Assembly (NCBI RefSeq): GCF_003031675.1
Contig: NZ_PYWX01000053.1
Location: 124,001 to 188,000, forward strand
DNA from: Pseudomonas palleroniana
GTDB taxonomy: Bacteria; Pseudomonadota; Gammaproteobacteria; Pseudomonadales; Pseudomonadaceae
Length of the DNA stretch: 64,000 nucleotides
Direction: 5' to 3'
Shown: positions 37,030 through 46,026 of the stretch, in pieces
Position numbering within the stretch: the first letter of the stretch is position 1
How the letters are laid out: the number at the start of each line of letters is the position of its first letter
The notes under the pieces: generated by a model
Seen by the model: the letters and a program-made list of their open reading frames with translations, nothing else
What the model was told of the DNA's origin: nothing
Databases searched by the model: none
Position numbers and translations under genes: made by a program

Positions 37030-37920
37030 ATGCCTGGCCCACGTCGCTTTCCCTTACCGTTGATCGCCGCCTTTTTTGCGTTGTACGTGATCTGGGGGTC
37101 CACCTACCTGGTGATTCGCGTCGGCGTGGAGTACTGGCCGCCGTTGTTGCTGGCCGGGATTCGGTTTTGCACGGCCGGGGTGTTGATGTACGGCTTCCTC
37201 AGGTGGCGCGGGGTGCCGGCGCCGACCTGGGCTCAGTGGAAAGCGGCCGGGATGATTGGCATCTTGTTGCTCACCATCGGCAATGGTGGCGTGAGCATGG
37301 CTGAACATATGGGCGTGTCGTCCGGCGTGGCGGCGTTGGCCGTGGCGACCGTGCCGTTGTTCACTTTGCTCTGTGGGTATTTCTGGGGCGCACGTAATAC
37401 CCGTCTGGAATGGGCCGGGGTGATCCTGGGCATTATCGGCATTGCCATGCTCAACATGGGCAGCACGTTGCAGTCGAGCCCCATGGGCGCGGTTCTGCTG
37501 TTGGTGGCGGCCGCGTCGTGGGCGTTCGGTTCGGTGTGGAGCCGGCAATTGCCGCTGCCCCAGGGCGCCATGGCCAGTGCTGCGGAGATGCTGGTCGCCG
37601 GTGTGGCGCTGCTGCTGGTCAGCGCGCTTTCCGGTGAGCGCCTGCAGGCCGTGCCGCCACTGGAAGGCTGGCTGGCGCTGGCCTACCTGACCGTGTTCGG
37701 TTCGATCATTGCCTTCAACGCCTACATGTACCTGCTCAAGCACGTGCGGCCGGCGGCGGCGACCAGCTATGCCTATGTGAACCCGGCAGTGGCCGTGTTG
37801 CTGGGGATCGTGTTCGTCGGTGAGACCATCGGCATGGAAGAAGCCTTGGCAATGCTGGTGATCATCAGCGCGGTGCTGTTGATCAGCCTGCCCCAGTGGC
37901 GAAAGCCCCGGCCGGAATAA
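37030..37920 (+). CDS. EamA/DMT-family transporter (YedA-like)
   Basis: Inner-membrane exporter of 296 residues with ten predicted helices in two EamA halves. The first has AAFFALYVIWGSTYLVIRVGVEYWPP, and the second starts near ASWAFGSVWSRQLPL and includes TSYAYVNPAVAVLLG. Family members export amino acids or other metabolites. It is divergent from the Lrp-cyclase pair, so its substrate may be the compound sensed by that Lrp regulator. Confidence 0.9.
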   Translation: MPGPRRFPLPLIAAFFALYVIWGSTYLVIRVGVEYWPPLLLAGIRFCTAGVLMYGFLRWRGVPAPTWAQWKAAGMIGILLLTIGNGGVSMAEHMGVSSGVAALAVATVPLFTLLCGYFWGARNTRLEWAGVILGIIGIAMLNMGSTLQSSPMGAVLLLVAAASWAFGSVWSRQLPLPQGAMASAAEMLVAGVALLLVSALSGERLQAVPPLEGWLALAYLTVFGSIIAFNAYMYLLKHVRPAAATSYAYVNPAVAVLLGIVFVGETIGMEEALAMLVIISAVLLISLPQWRKPRPE

Positions 37921-37985
37921 GGTAAACTGCGCCGAATTGCGGTTTTTTTACCCGCTCATGCGCTGAATTTTCTTACGGTAGACAC

Positions 37986-39326
37986 ATGACTTTCGCCACC
38001 CTTGGCCTGATCGAACCCTTGCTGCGCGCCCTTGAGACGCTTGGCTACCAGACCCCGACGCCGGTGCAGGCGCAGGCCATTCCGGCGGTGCTGGCCGGTC
38101 GCGACCTGATGGCCGCGGCCCAGACCGGCACCGGCAAGACCGCAGGTTTCGCTGTGCCGCTCCTGCAATTGCTGACCCTGGAAGGGCCGAAAGTCGCCCC
38201 CAACTCGGCGCGCGCGCTGATCCTGTGCCCGACCCGCGAGCTGGCCGAGCAGGTTCACGCCAGTGTCGCCGAGTACGCTCAACACCTGCCGCTGACCACT
38301 TATGCGGTGTACGGCGGCGTGAGTATCAACCCACAGATGATGAAGCTGCGCAAAGGTGTCGACATTCTGGTCGCCACCCCTGGCCGCCTGATCGACCTGT
38401 TCCGCCAGAACGCGCTGAAACTCAATCAGCTGCAAACCCTGGTGCTGGATGAGGCCGACCGCATGCTCGACCTGGGCTTTTCCGAAGAACTGGCGAACAT
38501 CTACCGCATGCTGCCGAAAAAGCGCCAGACCCTGCTGTTCTCCGCGACCTTCTCCGATGACATCCGCCTGCTCGCCGGGCAGATGCTCAACGACCCGCTG
38601 AGTATCGAAGTCAGCCCGCGCAACGTCGCCGCCAACACCGTCAAGCAATGGGTGGTGCCGGTGGACAAGAAGCGCAAGCCAGAGCTGTTTGTGCACCTGA
38701 TGCGCAAAGGCCGCTGGAAGCAGGTACTGGTGTTCGCCAAGACCCGTAACGGCGTGGATGCGCTGGTGGATAAGTTGCAGGGCCTGGGCGTCAATGCCGA
38801 TGGCATTCACGGTGACAAACCGCAGGCCACCCGCCAACGGGCGCTGGACCGCTTCAAGGCCGGCGAGGTGCAGATCCTGGTGGCCACCGATGTGGCCGCC
38901 CGTGGCCTGGATATCGAAGACTTGCCGCTGGTGGTCAACTTCGACCTGCCGATCGTCGCCGAAGATTACATCCACCGTATTGGCCGCACCGGGCGTGCGG
39001 GCAACACCGGTGAGGCGATCTCTTTGGTGTGTGCCGATGAAGTGAACATGCTGTCGGCCATCGAGATGCTGACGCGTCAGACCTTGACCCGCAAAGTCGA
39101 GCCGGATTTCGAGCCCGAGCACCGCGTGCCGGACACCGATGCCAGTGGGCAGGTGGTAAAGAAACCGAAAAAACCGAAGAAGCCCAAGGCCTCGGGCGGT
39201 GGCGGTGGCGGCAAACGTAACCTGGGCAAATGGGTGGACAGTGGCGAAGTGGCGCCGGCGGAGCCATCGATCAAACCGGTGCGCAAGGTGCCGGTGTTTA
39301 ATACCGGGCCGCGTAAGAAGAAGTAA
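37986..39326 (+). CDS. DEAD-box RNA helicase, RhlE type
   Basis: The 446-residue ATP-dependent RNA helicase has a Q motif (TPTPVQAQAIPAVL), Walker A AQTGTGKT, DEAD in VLDEADRMLD, SAT in LFSATFS, and motif VI HRIGRTGRAG. The C terminus is basic and Gly/Lys/Pro-rich (about 385-446), typical of RNA-binding tails. Such helicases act in ribosome assembly and mRNA turnover in the cold. Pseudomonads carry several RhlE paralogues, and the exact one is not assignable from sequence alone. Confidence 0.93.
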   Translation: MTFATLGLIEPLLRALETLGYQTPTPVQAQAIPAVLAGRDLMAAAQTGTGKTAGFAVPLLQLLTLEGPKVAPNSARALILCPTRELAEQVHASVAEYAQHLPLTTYAVYGGVSINPQMMKLRKGVDILVATPGRLIDLFRQNALKLNQLQTLVLDEADRMLDLGFSEELANIYRMLPKKRQTLLFSATFSDDIRLLAGQMLNDPLSIEVSPRNVAANTVKQWVVPVDKKRKPELFVHLMRKGRWKQVLVFAKTRNGVDALVDKLQGLGVNADGIHGDKPQATRQRALDRFKAGEVQILVATDVAARGLDIEDLPLVVNFDLPIVAEDYIHRIGRTGRAGNTGEAISLVCADEVNMLSAIEMLTRQTLTRKVEPDFEPEHRVPDTDASGQVVKKPKKPKKPKASGGGGGGKRNLGKWVDSGEVAPAEPSIKPVRKVPVFNTGPRKKK

Positions 39327-39355
39327 TTTGCTACGTGGCTGATAGCCTCATCATA

Positions 39356-39423
39356 AGCAAGCCCCCACACTTTGAATCTGTTCACCGTTCAAAATGTGGG
39401 AGGGGGCTTGCCCCCGATGGCGG
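39356..39423. repeat. Truncated tail-to-tail REP pair
   Basis: AAGCAAGCCCCCACACTTTGAA and the inverse GTGGGAGGGGGCTTGC face each other with inner ends CTTTGAA/TTCAAAA, so the CCCAC ends point inwards as at 1014-1107. The left arm has lost part of its unit. It separates the convergent helicase and flavoprotein genes. Confidence 0.8.
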
Positions 39424-39443
39424 CATTAAAATCACCACAAATC

Positions 39444-40670
39444 TCAGCGTTTGAGCCACTCCAGCATCCCATGCCCCGCCGCTTTGCCGCTGGCAAAACA
39501 CCCCGTCAGCAAGTACCCGCCCGTCGGTGCTTCCCAGTCCAGCATCTCTCCCGCACAGAACACGCCCGGTAACTGCTTGAGCATCAAGCGCTCATCCAAC
39601 GCCTCAAACGGCACGCCGCCCGCGGTGCTGATCGCTTCATCGATTGGCCGGGTTTTAACCAGGGTCAACGGCAGCGCCTTGATAGCCACCGCCAACTGCG
39701 CCGGATCATTGAAGTGGCCTGCCGGTGTCAGCTCACGCAACAAGGCCGACTTGACCCCATCCAGGCCCAACTGGCTGTGCAAGTGCTTGCTCATCGAACG
39801 CGAGCCACGGGGCTTGGCCAAGGCGGCTTGCACCTTGTCCAGCGGCTTGCTCGGTAGCAGGTCGATATGCACGGTGGCTGAACCGTCGCGATTGATCGCT
39901 TCGCGAATCGGTGCCGACAGCGCATAGATCAAGCTGCCCTCGATGCCCGTGGCGGTGACCACACATTCCCCCAGCCGCGGCTTGTCATCCGCCAGGCCGA
40001 TGGCGACGTTTTTCAGTGGTGCACCGGCGAATTTGCTGATCATCAAGTCGCTCCAGGCCGACACCTCGAAACCACAATTGCTCGGCTGCAAAGGGGCGTA
40101 CGGCACGCCTTGATCTTCGAACAGCTTAAGCCAGGCTCCGTCGGAACCCAGGCGCGACCAACTGCCGCCACCGAGGGCCAACAATACGGCAGGGCTGTGG
40201 ACAGTTTTTTCGCCGTCCGGGCTGTGGATAACCAGCCCGCCGTCTGCGGCCCAACCCACCCAGCGATGGCGGGTGTGGATAACCACGCCCTGGTCGCGCA
40301 AGCGCTTGAGCCAGGCGCGCAGCAGCGGCGCAGCCTTCATGTCCGTAGGAAAGACGCGGCCCGAAGTGCCGACAAAGGTCTGTATGCCCAGGCCGTGAAT
40401 CCATTCGCACAACGCCTGGGCACCAAACGCGCGCAACAATGGCGCCATTTGCGGGGCGCGTTCGGCATAACGCGACAGGAACGCCGGGTACGCTTCCGAA
40501 TGGGTGATGTTCATGCCGCCTACACCCGCCAGCAGGAACTTGCGCCCCACCGACGGCATGCCGTCGTAGAGGTCGACCCGCACGCCTGCCTGGCTCAAGA
40601 CTTCAGCGGCCATCAGCCCGGCAGGGCCGCCGCCGATAATGATGACGTGTTGGGAAGGGGTATCGGGCAT
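39444..40670 (-). CDS. HI0933/TIGR03862-family flavoprotein
   Basis: FAD-dependent oxidoreductase-like protein of 408 residues. It opens with the dinucleotide-binding motif IIGGGPAGLMAAEVLSQAG and has AGVGGMNITHSEAYP, LALGGGSWSRLGSDG, AISTAGGVPFEAL and a C-terminal FCAGEMLDWEAPTGGYLL. This is the family layout. The reaction is unknown. Two TTATCCACA sequences fall within this gene, probably by chance (see findings). Confidence 0.9.
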   Translation of the reverse strand: MPDTPSQHVIIIGGGPAGLMAAEVLSQAGVRVDLYDGMPSVGRKFLLAGVGGMNITHSEAYPAFLSRYAERAPQMAPLLRAFGAQALCEWIHGLGIQTFVGTSGRVFPTDMKAAPLLRAWLKRLRDQGVVIHTRHRWVGWAADGGLVIHSPDGEKTVHSPAVLLALGGGSWSRLGSDGAWLKLFEDQGVPYAPLQPSNCGFEVSAWSDLMISKFAGAPLKNVAIGLADDKPRLGECVVTATGIEGSLIYALSAPIREAINRDGSATVHIDLLPSKPLDKVQAALAKPRGSRSMSKHLHSQLGLDGVKSALLRELTPAGHFNDPAQLAVAIKALPLTLVKTRPIDEAISTAGGVPFEALDERLMLKQLPGVFCAGEMLDWEAPTGGYLLTGCFASGKAAGHGMLEWLKR

Positions 40671-40806
40671 GGGGCAGGGCTACGGTCGCTTCAATAGGCC
40701 GAGCATTCTACCCGACGACAGCGCAAACGCCTGATCAAAAAACATACAGCTTCCTACAAGCCTTATGTAAAGCAGCGTTCAGACGCTTACGCTCAAGTTA
40801 TCCACA
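40223..40806. other. Three TTATCCACA (DnaA-box-like) sequences
   Basis: Exact DnaA-box matches at 40223-40231 and 40274-40282 (minus strand, inside the flavoprotein gene) and 40798-40806 (plus strand, in the following gap). No AT-rich unwinding region or dnaA/dnaN genes are present, so this is not an origin. It may be a DnaA-titrating cluster or chance. Confidence 0.3.
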
Positions 40807-40842
40807 GGTGGTTCCACAGGCATTGTGGGTAACGCCCAGGGT

Positions 40843-41763
40843 TCAATGACAACCTGATGACGCCCACACCCGCTGGGCGCTGTGATGCAAGATGCCGTGG
40901 CGGCGGGCCAGGGCGGGGCGGTCTTTGCTGTAACCGCCGCCGATCACGCCCATCACCGCAATATCACGGCCCAGGCAGTGGCGCATCACGCTTTCGTCGC
41001 GGGCGGCGACACCTGCGTCGGTCAGCTTCAGGTAACCGAGGGCGTCGTCCTTGTGCACGTCGACACCGGCGTCGTACAGCACCAGGTCCGGCTGGTAGAG
41101 CGGCAACAGGTAGTTGAGTGCGTCGTCCACCACCTTGAGGTAGTCGGCGTCCCCCATGCCCATGGGCAGCGGGATGTCCCAGTCGCTTTGGGCCTTGCGT
41201 GCCGGGAAGTTCTTTTCGCAATGCAGCGACACCGTGATCGCCTCCGGCGTGTCGTGGAGGATACGCGCGGTGCCGTCGCCCTGATGCACGTCGCAATCGA
41301 AGATCAACACGCGGTTGACCCGGCCGCTGGCCAGCAGGTAATGGCTGATCACCGCCAGGTCGTTGAAGATGCAAAAGCCCGCCGGGTAATCGTAATGGGC
41401 GTGATGGGTGCCGCCTGCCAAGTGGCAGGCCAGGCCGTGTTCCAATGCCTGCTCCGCCGCCAGTAGCGAGCCGCCGACCGCCCGCACGGTGCGCCGGGCC
41501 AGGGCTTCGCTCCAGGGCAGGCCGAGGCGCCGCTGGTCTTCACGGGACAACTCGCCGCTCATATAGCGCTCGATATATCCACGGTCATGCGCCAGGGCCA
41601 GAATCTCGGGTGGGCACAGTTGCGGGCGCAGCAACTGGCGGTCTTCGGTCAGGCCGCTGTCGACCAGGTGGTCGCGCAGCAGGCGGAATTTGTCCATGGG
41701 GAACCGGTGGTCCGCCGGGAACTCGGGGCTGTAGTCATCGTGATAGATCAATGGCAAGGGCAT
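40843..41763 (-). CDS. Histone-deacetylase-superfamily amidohydrolase
   Basis: Zinc deacetylase of 306 residues. Family motifs are GGTHHAHYDYPAGFCIFND (catalytic His pair), LIFDCDVHQGDGTA (metal Asp and His), LYDAGVDVHKDDALG and IGGGY. Bacterial members remove acetyl groups from acetylpolyamines or other small amides, and some may act on proteins; which applies is unknown. ATG 41763 matches MPLPLIYHDDY. It diverges from the GNAT acetyltransferase gene with 75 bases between. Confidence 0.9.
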   Translation of the reverse strand: MPLPLIYHDDYSPEFPADHRFPMDKFRLLRDHLVDSGLTEDRQLLRPQLCPPEILALAHDRGYIERYMSGELSREDQRRLGLPWSEALARRTVRAVGGSLLAAEQALEHGLACHLAGGTHHAHYDYPAGFCIFNDLAVISHYLLASGRVNRVLIFDCDVHQGDGTARILHDTPEAITVSLHCEKNFPARKAQSDWDIPLPMGMGDADYLKVVDDALNYLLPLYQPDLVLYDAGVDVHKDDALGYLKLTDAGVAARDESVMRHCLGRDIAVMGVIGGGYSKDRPALARRHGILHHSAQRVWASSGCH

Positions 41764-41838
41764 GGGATTTTCTGACGGGAACCTGCGACGCATCTTACCC
41801 GCGTTGTACACTCACGCACATGGCAAGGGAGGGGACCC

Positions 41839-42408
41839 ATGGAGCCGATACTGGAATTGGAAAGCGCACGCCTGGTGCTGCGCCAATGGCGCGACAGCGA
41901 CCTGCCGGAATTTGCGCGCATGTGCGCCGACCCGCAGGTGATGCGCTATTTCCCGGCTAAATTGAGCCACCTGGAAACGGCTGCGTTGATCGGGCGGATT
42001 CGCGGGCACTTTGCCGAGTACGGCTTTGGTTTTTGGGCCTTGCAGCGCAAGGACACTCGCGAGTTTATCGGCCTGACCGGGCTGCAGAATGTCAACTTCG
42101 AGGCCGACTTTACCCCGGCCGTGGAGATTGGCTGGCGCCTGGCCCGCGAACACTGGGGCCTGGGTTATGCCAGCGAGGCGGCGTGGACCGCCTTGCGTTG
42201 CGGCTTCGATCGTTTGCAGGTGGATGAGATCCTGGCCTTCACCACTGAGTCCAATCTGCCATCACAAAAAGTCATGCAGGCCATCGGTATGCATTACGAT
42301 CCCCAGGCAGATTTTGAACACCCCAAGGTCGCAGCCGATGACCCGCTGCGCCATCATGTTTTGTATCGCATCACCCGCGCCCAATGGTTGGACACGCTGC
42401 ACGGATAA
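41839..42408 (+). CDS. GNAT N-acetyltransferase (RimJ/RimL type)
   Basis: The 189-residue cytoplasmic protein has the Acetyltransf_3 pattern: ESARLVLRQWRDSDLPEFARM, FGFWALQRKDTREFIGLTGL, EIGWRLAREHWGLGYASEAAWTAL (acetyl-CoA loop) and TTESNLPSQKVMQAIGM. The substrate is likely a small amine or a protein N terminus. GGGAGGGGACCC upstream provides the ribosome site. It lies 75 bases divergent from the deacetylase gene. Confidence 0.9.
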   Translation: MEPILELESARLVLRQWRDSDLPEFARMCADPQVMRYFPAKLSHLETAALIGRIRGHFAEYGFGFWALQRKDTREFIGLTGLQNVNFEADFTPAVEIGWRLAREHWGLGYASEAAWTALRCGFDRLQVDEILAFTTESNLPSQKVMQAIGMHYDPQADFEHPKVAADDPLRHHVLYRITRAQWLDTLHG

Positions 42409-42446
42409 GCAGACCGGAATGCCCCATAGATTGTAGGAGTTGCTCT

Positions 42447-43316
42447 ATGAGCCAAGTATTGGAAGATCTGGTGGACCTGCTGACCCTGGAGCCGATCGAG
42501 GAAAACCTCTTTCGTGGCCGCAGCCAGGACCTGGGTTTTCGCCAACTGTTCGGCGGCCAGGTGCTCGGCCAGTCGCTGTCGGCGGCCAGCCAGACCGTAG
42601 AAGACGCGCGGCATGTGCATTCCCTGCATGGCTATTTCCTGCGCCCGGGCGATGCCGCATTGCCGGTGGTGTACTCGGTGGACCGCGTACGTGACGGCGG
42701 TAGTTTCAGCACGCGCCGCGTCACCGCGATCCAGAAGGGCAACCCGATCTTCACCTGCAGCGCCTCGTTCCAATATGACGAGGAAGGTTTTACGCACCAG
42801 AGCACGATGCCTGTGGTGGTCGGCCCGGAAAACCTGCCCTCCGAGCTGGAACTGACCCAGCAACGCGCCCACCTGATCCCCGAGCACATGCGCGACAAGC
42901 TGCTGTGCCCCAAGCCGATCGAAGTGCGCCCGGTGACCGAGAAAGACCCGTTCAACCCGCAGCCGTCCGACCCGGTCAAGTACGTATGGTTTCGTGCCGA
43001 CGGCGCCCTGGCCGACTTGCCCGCGCTGCATAAATACCTGCTGGCCTACGCCTCGGACTTCGGTCTGCTGACCACCTCGCTGCTGCCCCACGGCAAAACC
43101 GTGTGGCAGAAAGACATGCAGGTCGCCAGCCTCGATCATGCGCTGTGGTTCCACGCGGACCTGCGTGCCGATGACTGGCTGCTTTACGCCATGGACAGCC
43201 CATGGGCGGGCAACTCCCGTGGTTTCTCCCGTGGCAGCGTGTACAACCGCGCCGGGCAGCTGGTGGCCTCGGTGACCCAGGAAGGCTTGATTCGTCATCG
43301 CAAGGATTGGGCATGA
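42447..43316 (+). CDS. tesB: Acyl-CoA thioesterase II
   Basis: The 289-residue double-hotdog thioesterase hydrolyses acyl-CoA to free fatty acid and CoA. Signature parts: LFGGQVLGQSLSAAS, the catalytic Asp in ASLDHALWFH, Thr in LLTTSLLPHG, and Gln in ASVTQEGLIR. ATG 42447 has TAGGAG 8 bases upstream. Its stop overlaps the start of the HAD gene (ATGA), so both are translated together. Confidence 0.95.
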   Translation: MSQVLEDLVDLLTLEPIEENLFRGRSQDLGFRQLFGGQVLGQSLSAASQTVEDARHVHSLHGYFLRPGDAALPVVYSVDRVRDGGSFSTRRVTAIQKGNPIFTCSASFQYDEEGFTHQSTMPVVVGPENLPSELELTQQRAHLIPEHMRDKLLCPKPIEVRPVTEKDPFNPQPSDPVKYVWFRADGALADLPALHKYLLAYASDFGLLTTSLLPHGKTVWQKDMQVASLDHALWFHADLRADDWLLYAMDSPWAGNSRGFSRGSVYNRAGQLVASVTQEGLIRHRKDWA

Positions 43317-43912
43317 GCCTGGCGCATATCCAACATTGGGTCTTTGACATGGACGGCACCCTCACGGTGGCCGTGCATGATTTTGCGGCGATTCGCGTGG
43401 CCCTGGACATTCCGCCGGAGGACGACATCCTCACCCACCTGGCGGCGTTGCCGGCCGATGTGGCAGCAGCCAAGCATGCCTGGTTGCTGGAGCATGAGCG
43501 CGAGTTGGCGGTGGGCTCGGTTGCCGCGCCAGGCGCGGTGGAGCTGGTGCGCGAGTTGGCCGGGCGCGGTTATCGCCTGGGCATCCTGACCCGCAATGCG
43601 CGGGAGCTGGCGCATATCACCCTGGCGGCGATTGGCTTGGCGGACTGCTTTGCCGCCGAGGATGTATTAGGCCGTGATGATGCGCCGCCCAAACCAGACC
43701 CGGGCGGCTTGCTGAAGCTGGCGGCGGCCTGGGATGTTTCGCCGGGCCGGATGGTGATGGTGGGGGATTACCGCTTTGATCTGGATTGCGGCCGGGCGGC
43801 GGGAGCCCGGACGGTGTTGGTGAACTTGCCGGAGAACCCGTGGCCAGCGTTGGCGGATTGGCATGCCGCAGACTGTGTGGCATTGCGCCGTATGATCCAG
43901 GCCAGCCACTGA
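43313..43912 (+). CDS. HAD-family phosphatase
   Basis: The 199-residue protein is a haloacid-dehalogenase-type hydrolase. Motif I is WVFDMDGTLT, motif II ILTRNARE, motif III KPDPGG, and motif IV MVGDYRFDLDCGRAAG. The cap is the short helical phosphoglycolate-phosphatase type. It overlaps tesB by 4 bases. The substrate is unknown; the family acts on small phosphorylated metabolites. Confidence 0.92.
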   Translation: MSLAHIQHWVFDMDGTLTVAVHDFAAIRVALDIPPEDDILTHLAALPADVAAAKHAWLLEHERELAVGSVAAPGAVELVRELAGRGYRLGILTRNARELAHITLAAIGLADCFAAEDVLGRDDAPPKPDPGGLLKLAAAWDVSPGRMVMVGDYRFDLDCGRAAGARTVLVNLPENPWPALADWHAADCVALRRMIQASH

Positions 43913-43921
43913 AAAAGCGAA

Positions 43922-44077
43922 GTGTGGGAGGGGGCAAGCCCTTAATGCCTGTCAGTTAAGAGATAGAGCGGACGATGGATAACCTGTGGGAGGGGGCTTG
44001 CTCCCGATAGGCCGCGCAGCGGCCTCAAAAATGGGCCTGCTACGCAGTCCATCGGGAGCAAGCCCCCTCCCACATTT
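43922..44077. repeat. Composite REPIN with third arm
   Basis: Third arm at 43923-43979 (CTTAATGCCTGTCAGTTAAG, then AGATAGAGCGGACGATGG) followed by a full REPIN at 43985-44074. The REPIN loop, ATAGGCCGCGCAGCGGCCTC and on to GCAGTCCAT, is the inverse of the loop at 31461-31500. The third arm recurs almost unchanged at 51834-51895. It sits between convergent genes. Confidence 0.88.
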
Positions 44078-44097
44078 TGAGTTGGTTTATTCAGTGC

Positions 44098-45084
44098 TTA
44101 CTGGGTAAACAGCACCTTCTCGCCCTCAGGCGAGGTGAACATCTTGTCGCCGTCATGGCCCACGCCCGGTACTTCCACCAGCTTATGGCTCAGTTGCGGA
44201 TGGCGCGTCTTGAGGTCGTCAAAGTAGTTGTGCCCACGAACCAGCCGGTACGCGCCCTGGGTTTCGGCTTCGCAGCTTTTATCCAGGGCCGGGTGGTTCG
44301 GGTCGGTGTCCTGCTGGCCCAGCAGGTAGGTGATGTCGCGTGACACGTAAGCCTGCTCAAGCTGCTCGGCGCCCTGGCCTGTTGCGTAGGCGGGCAGGTG
44401 CTGCATGCCGTACTTCCATTCGTTGAAGCTTGGGCAACTGGCCACATCGAACTTCACTGGGCGCTGCGGGCTGAAATAGGCGTACGACGAGGGGTTCGCC
44501 ACCACGTAACGCAGGCTGATGCCTTCGGTTTGCAGCAGCGGGTGATCGTGGCCGGTGAGGGCAAAACGCTGCACCACTTGGCCGCCGCCGGAGTGGCCGG
44601 CGACCACGATTTCTTTCAGCGCCGGGAACAATTTACGGTTACCCAGGTGCTTGATGACCTGGTCCAGTGCACCGTAGGAGCTGAGTTGGCCGGGGCCGGT
44701 CGACAGTTCGCCGGCCATCCAGTCATTGCCGTGCCAGCGCAGCACCTGCTTATCCAGATGATTGCGTTGCACGTCCAGCTCGTTGAGAAACTGCGGTGCG
44801 ATCACCAGGGTATGGCTGGCAACGCCTGCGTGTGCGGCGGCATCTTCGCCACTTTTGAGATAGGTCTGCGCATTGCGCAAGCGACCGTGCACGATGATCA
44901 GTGCACGGGTGACATCAGGCAGTGGCTGGCGCCAGTCCTGGCTCAGGCCCAGGCTCAGGTCACCCGCCTGCAGATGGAAACGCTCGGGGCTGACCACTTT
45001 GACGCCGTGCGCTTGCTCGGCGGCCCAGGTGTTGGCGGAACAGCTGATCATCAAGCCCAGCAGTAGACCCAGTCGTTGGTTCAT
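44098..45084 (-). CDS. Secreted alpha/beta-hydrolase-like protein
   Basis: The 328-residue protein has a signal peptide (SCSANTWA, about residue 21). An alpha/beta-hydrolase fold follows with IIVHGRLRNA, the nucleophile elbow VVAGHSGGGQVVQRF, GQQDTDPNHP, and a final His in VPGVGHDGDKMF. It is an esterase or lipase by fold, with unknown substrate. Its ATG lies directly after the stop of the metallopeptidase gene (TAAATG), so translation is coupled. It probably acts in the periplasm. Confidence 0.82.
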   Translation of the reverse strand: MNQRLGLLLGLMISCSANTWAAEQAHGVKVVSPERFHLQAGDLSLGLSQDWRQPLPDVTRALIIVHGRLRNAQTYLKSGEDAAAHAGVASHTLVIAPQFLNELDVQRNHLDKQVLRWHGNDWMAGELSTGPGQLSSYGALDQVIKHLGNRKLFPALKEIVVAGHSGGGQVVQRFALTGHDHPLLQTEGISLRYVVANPSSYAYFSPQRPVKFDVASCPSFNEWKYGMQHLPAYATGQGAEQLEQAYVSRDITYLLGQQDTDPNHPALDKSCEAETQGAYRLVRGHNYFDDLKTRHPQLSHKLVEVPGVGHDGDKMFTSPEGEKVLFTQ

Positions 45085-45972
45085 TTAGAGGCTCTTGGCG
45101 GCAAAGGTATCGCATTGAGTGATCTGCCCCTCGGTAAAGCCGGTCTTGAACCAGCGCACGCGCTGTGCCGAGGTGCCGTGGGTAAACGAGTCCGGCACGA
45201 CGCGCCCTTGACCCTGTTGCTGCAAGCGGTCATCGCCAATGGCGTTGGCGGCATTCAGTGCGGCTTCAATGTCGCCGGGCTCCAGCCAGTTCAGACGTTT
45301 TTGCGCACGGTTGGCCCACACCCCGGCGAAGCAGTCGGCCTGCAGCTCCTGGCGTACCAGCAAACCGCCGTCACCTTGCATTTGCCGGCCTTGCTGGCGC
45401 GCGGCCTGGATCTTGGACGAGATGCCCAGCAGTGTCTGCACGTGGTGCCCGACTTCGTGGGCGATCACATACGCCTGGGCGAACTCGCCGGCGGCCTGGA
45501 AACGTTGCGACATTTCCCGGAAGAAATCCAGGTCCAGATAGACTTGCTGGTCGGCCGGGCAGTAGAACGGGCCGCTGGCCGAGGTGGCGCTACCGCAGGC
45601 TGAGTTGACCCGGCCACGGAACAGAATCAGCTTGGGATTCTTGTAGACCAGGCCATTTTCCTTGAACACCTGGCCCCAGGTGTCCTCGGTGTCGCCCAGC
45701 ACGGCGCGCACGAAGTCAGCCTGTTGGTCGTTGGCCGGCGGTGCCTGGCGGGTTTGCGTGCTCACCGAAGGCGCTTGCTCCATCTGGCCGGTCAACTGGC
45801 CGAGGATCTGCAGCGGGTCCTGGCCGGTCAGCCAGCCTATGCCGACGATCAGCACAATCGCCGTGAGGCTCAGGCCCTTGCCGCCACCAAAGCGCATGCC
45901 TCCACCACCGCCGCCACTGTCATCGCGGGCATCCACCACGTTGTCGCTGCGTCGGCCTTTTTTCCATAGCAT
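45085..45972 (-). CDS. Neutral zinc metallopeptidase (YpfJ/KPN_02809 family)
   Basis: The 295-residue protein has a short cytoplasmic Gly-rich N terminus (SGGGGGGMRFGG), a membrane helix near residues 35-50 and a zinc-metallopeptidase domain with VIAHEVGHHVQT. NSACGSATSASGPFYCPADQQVYLD and a C-terminal VRWFKTGFTEGQITQCDTF also fit the family. It is anchored in the inner membrane, facing the periplasm. Biological targets are unknown. It is followed without a gap by the hydrolase gene. Confidence 0.92.
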   Translation of the reverse strand: MLWKKGRRSDNVVDARDDSGGGGGGMRFGGGKGLSLTAIVLIVGIGWLTGQDPLQILGQLTGQMEQAPSVSTQTRQAPPANDQQADFVRAVLGDTEDTWGQVFKENGLVYKNPKLILFRGRVNSACGSATSASGPFYCPADQQVYLDLDFFREMSQRFQAAGEFAQAYVIAHEVGHHVQTLLGISSKIQAARQQGRQMQGDGGLLVRQELQADCFAGVWANRAQKRLNWLEPGDIEAALNAANAIGDDRLQQQGQGRVVPDSFTHGTSAQRVRWFKTGFTEGQITQCDTFAAKSL

Positions 45973-46026
45973 GGGGGCAATCCTCTCGGTAAACGGTCTT
46001 ACATTAATTGGGAAAGAGTATGGCCG

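Noticed and set aside
40223-40806. Replication origin suggested by DnaA boxes
   Set aside because: There are only three boxes over 584 bases, no AT-rich unwinding element, and no dnaA, dnaN or gidA nearby.
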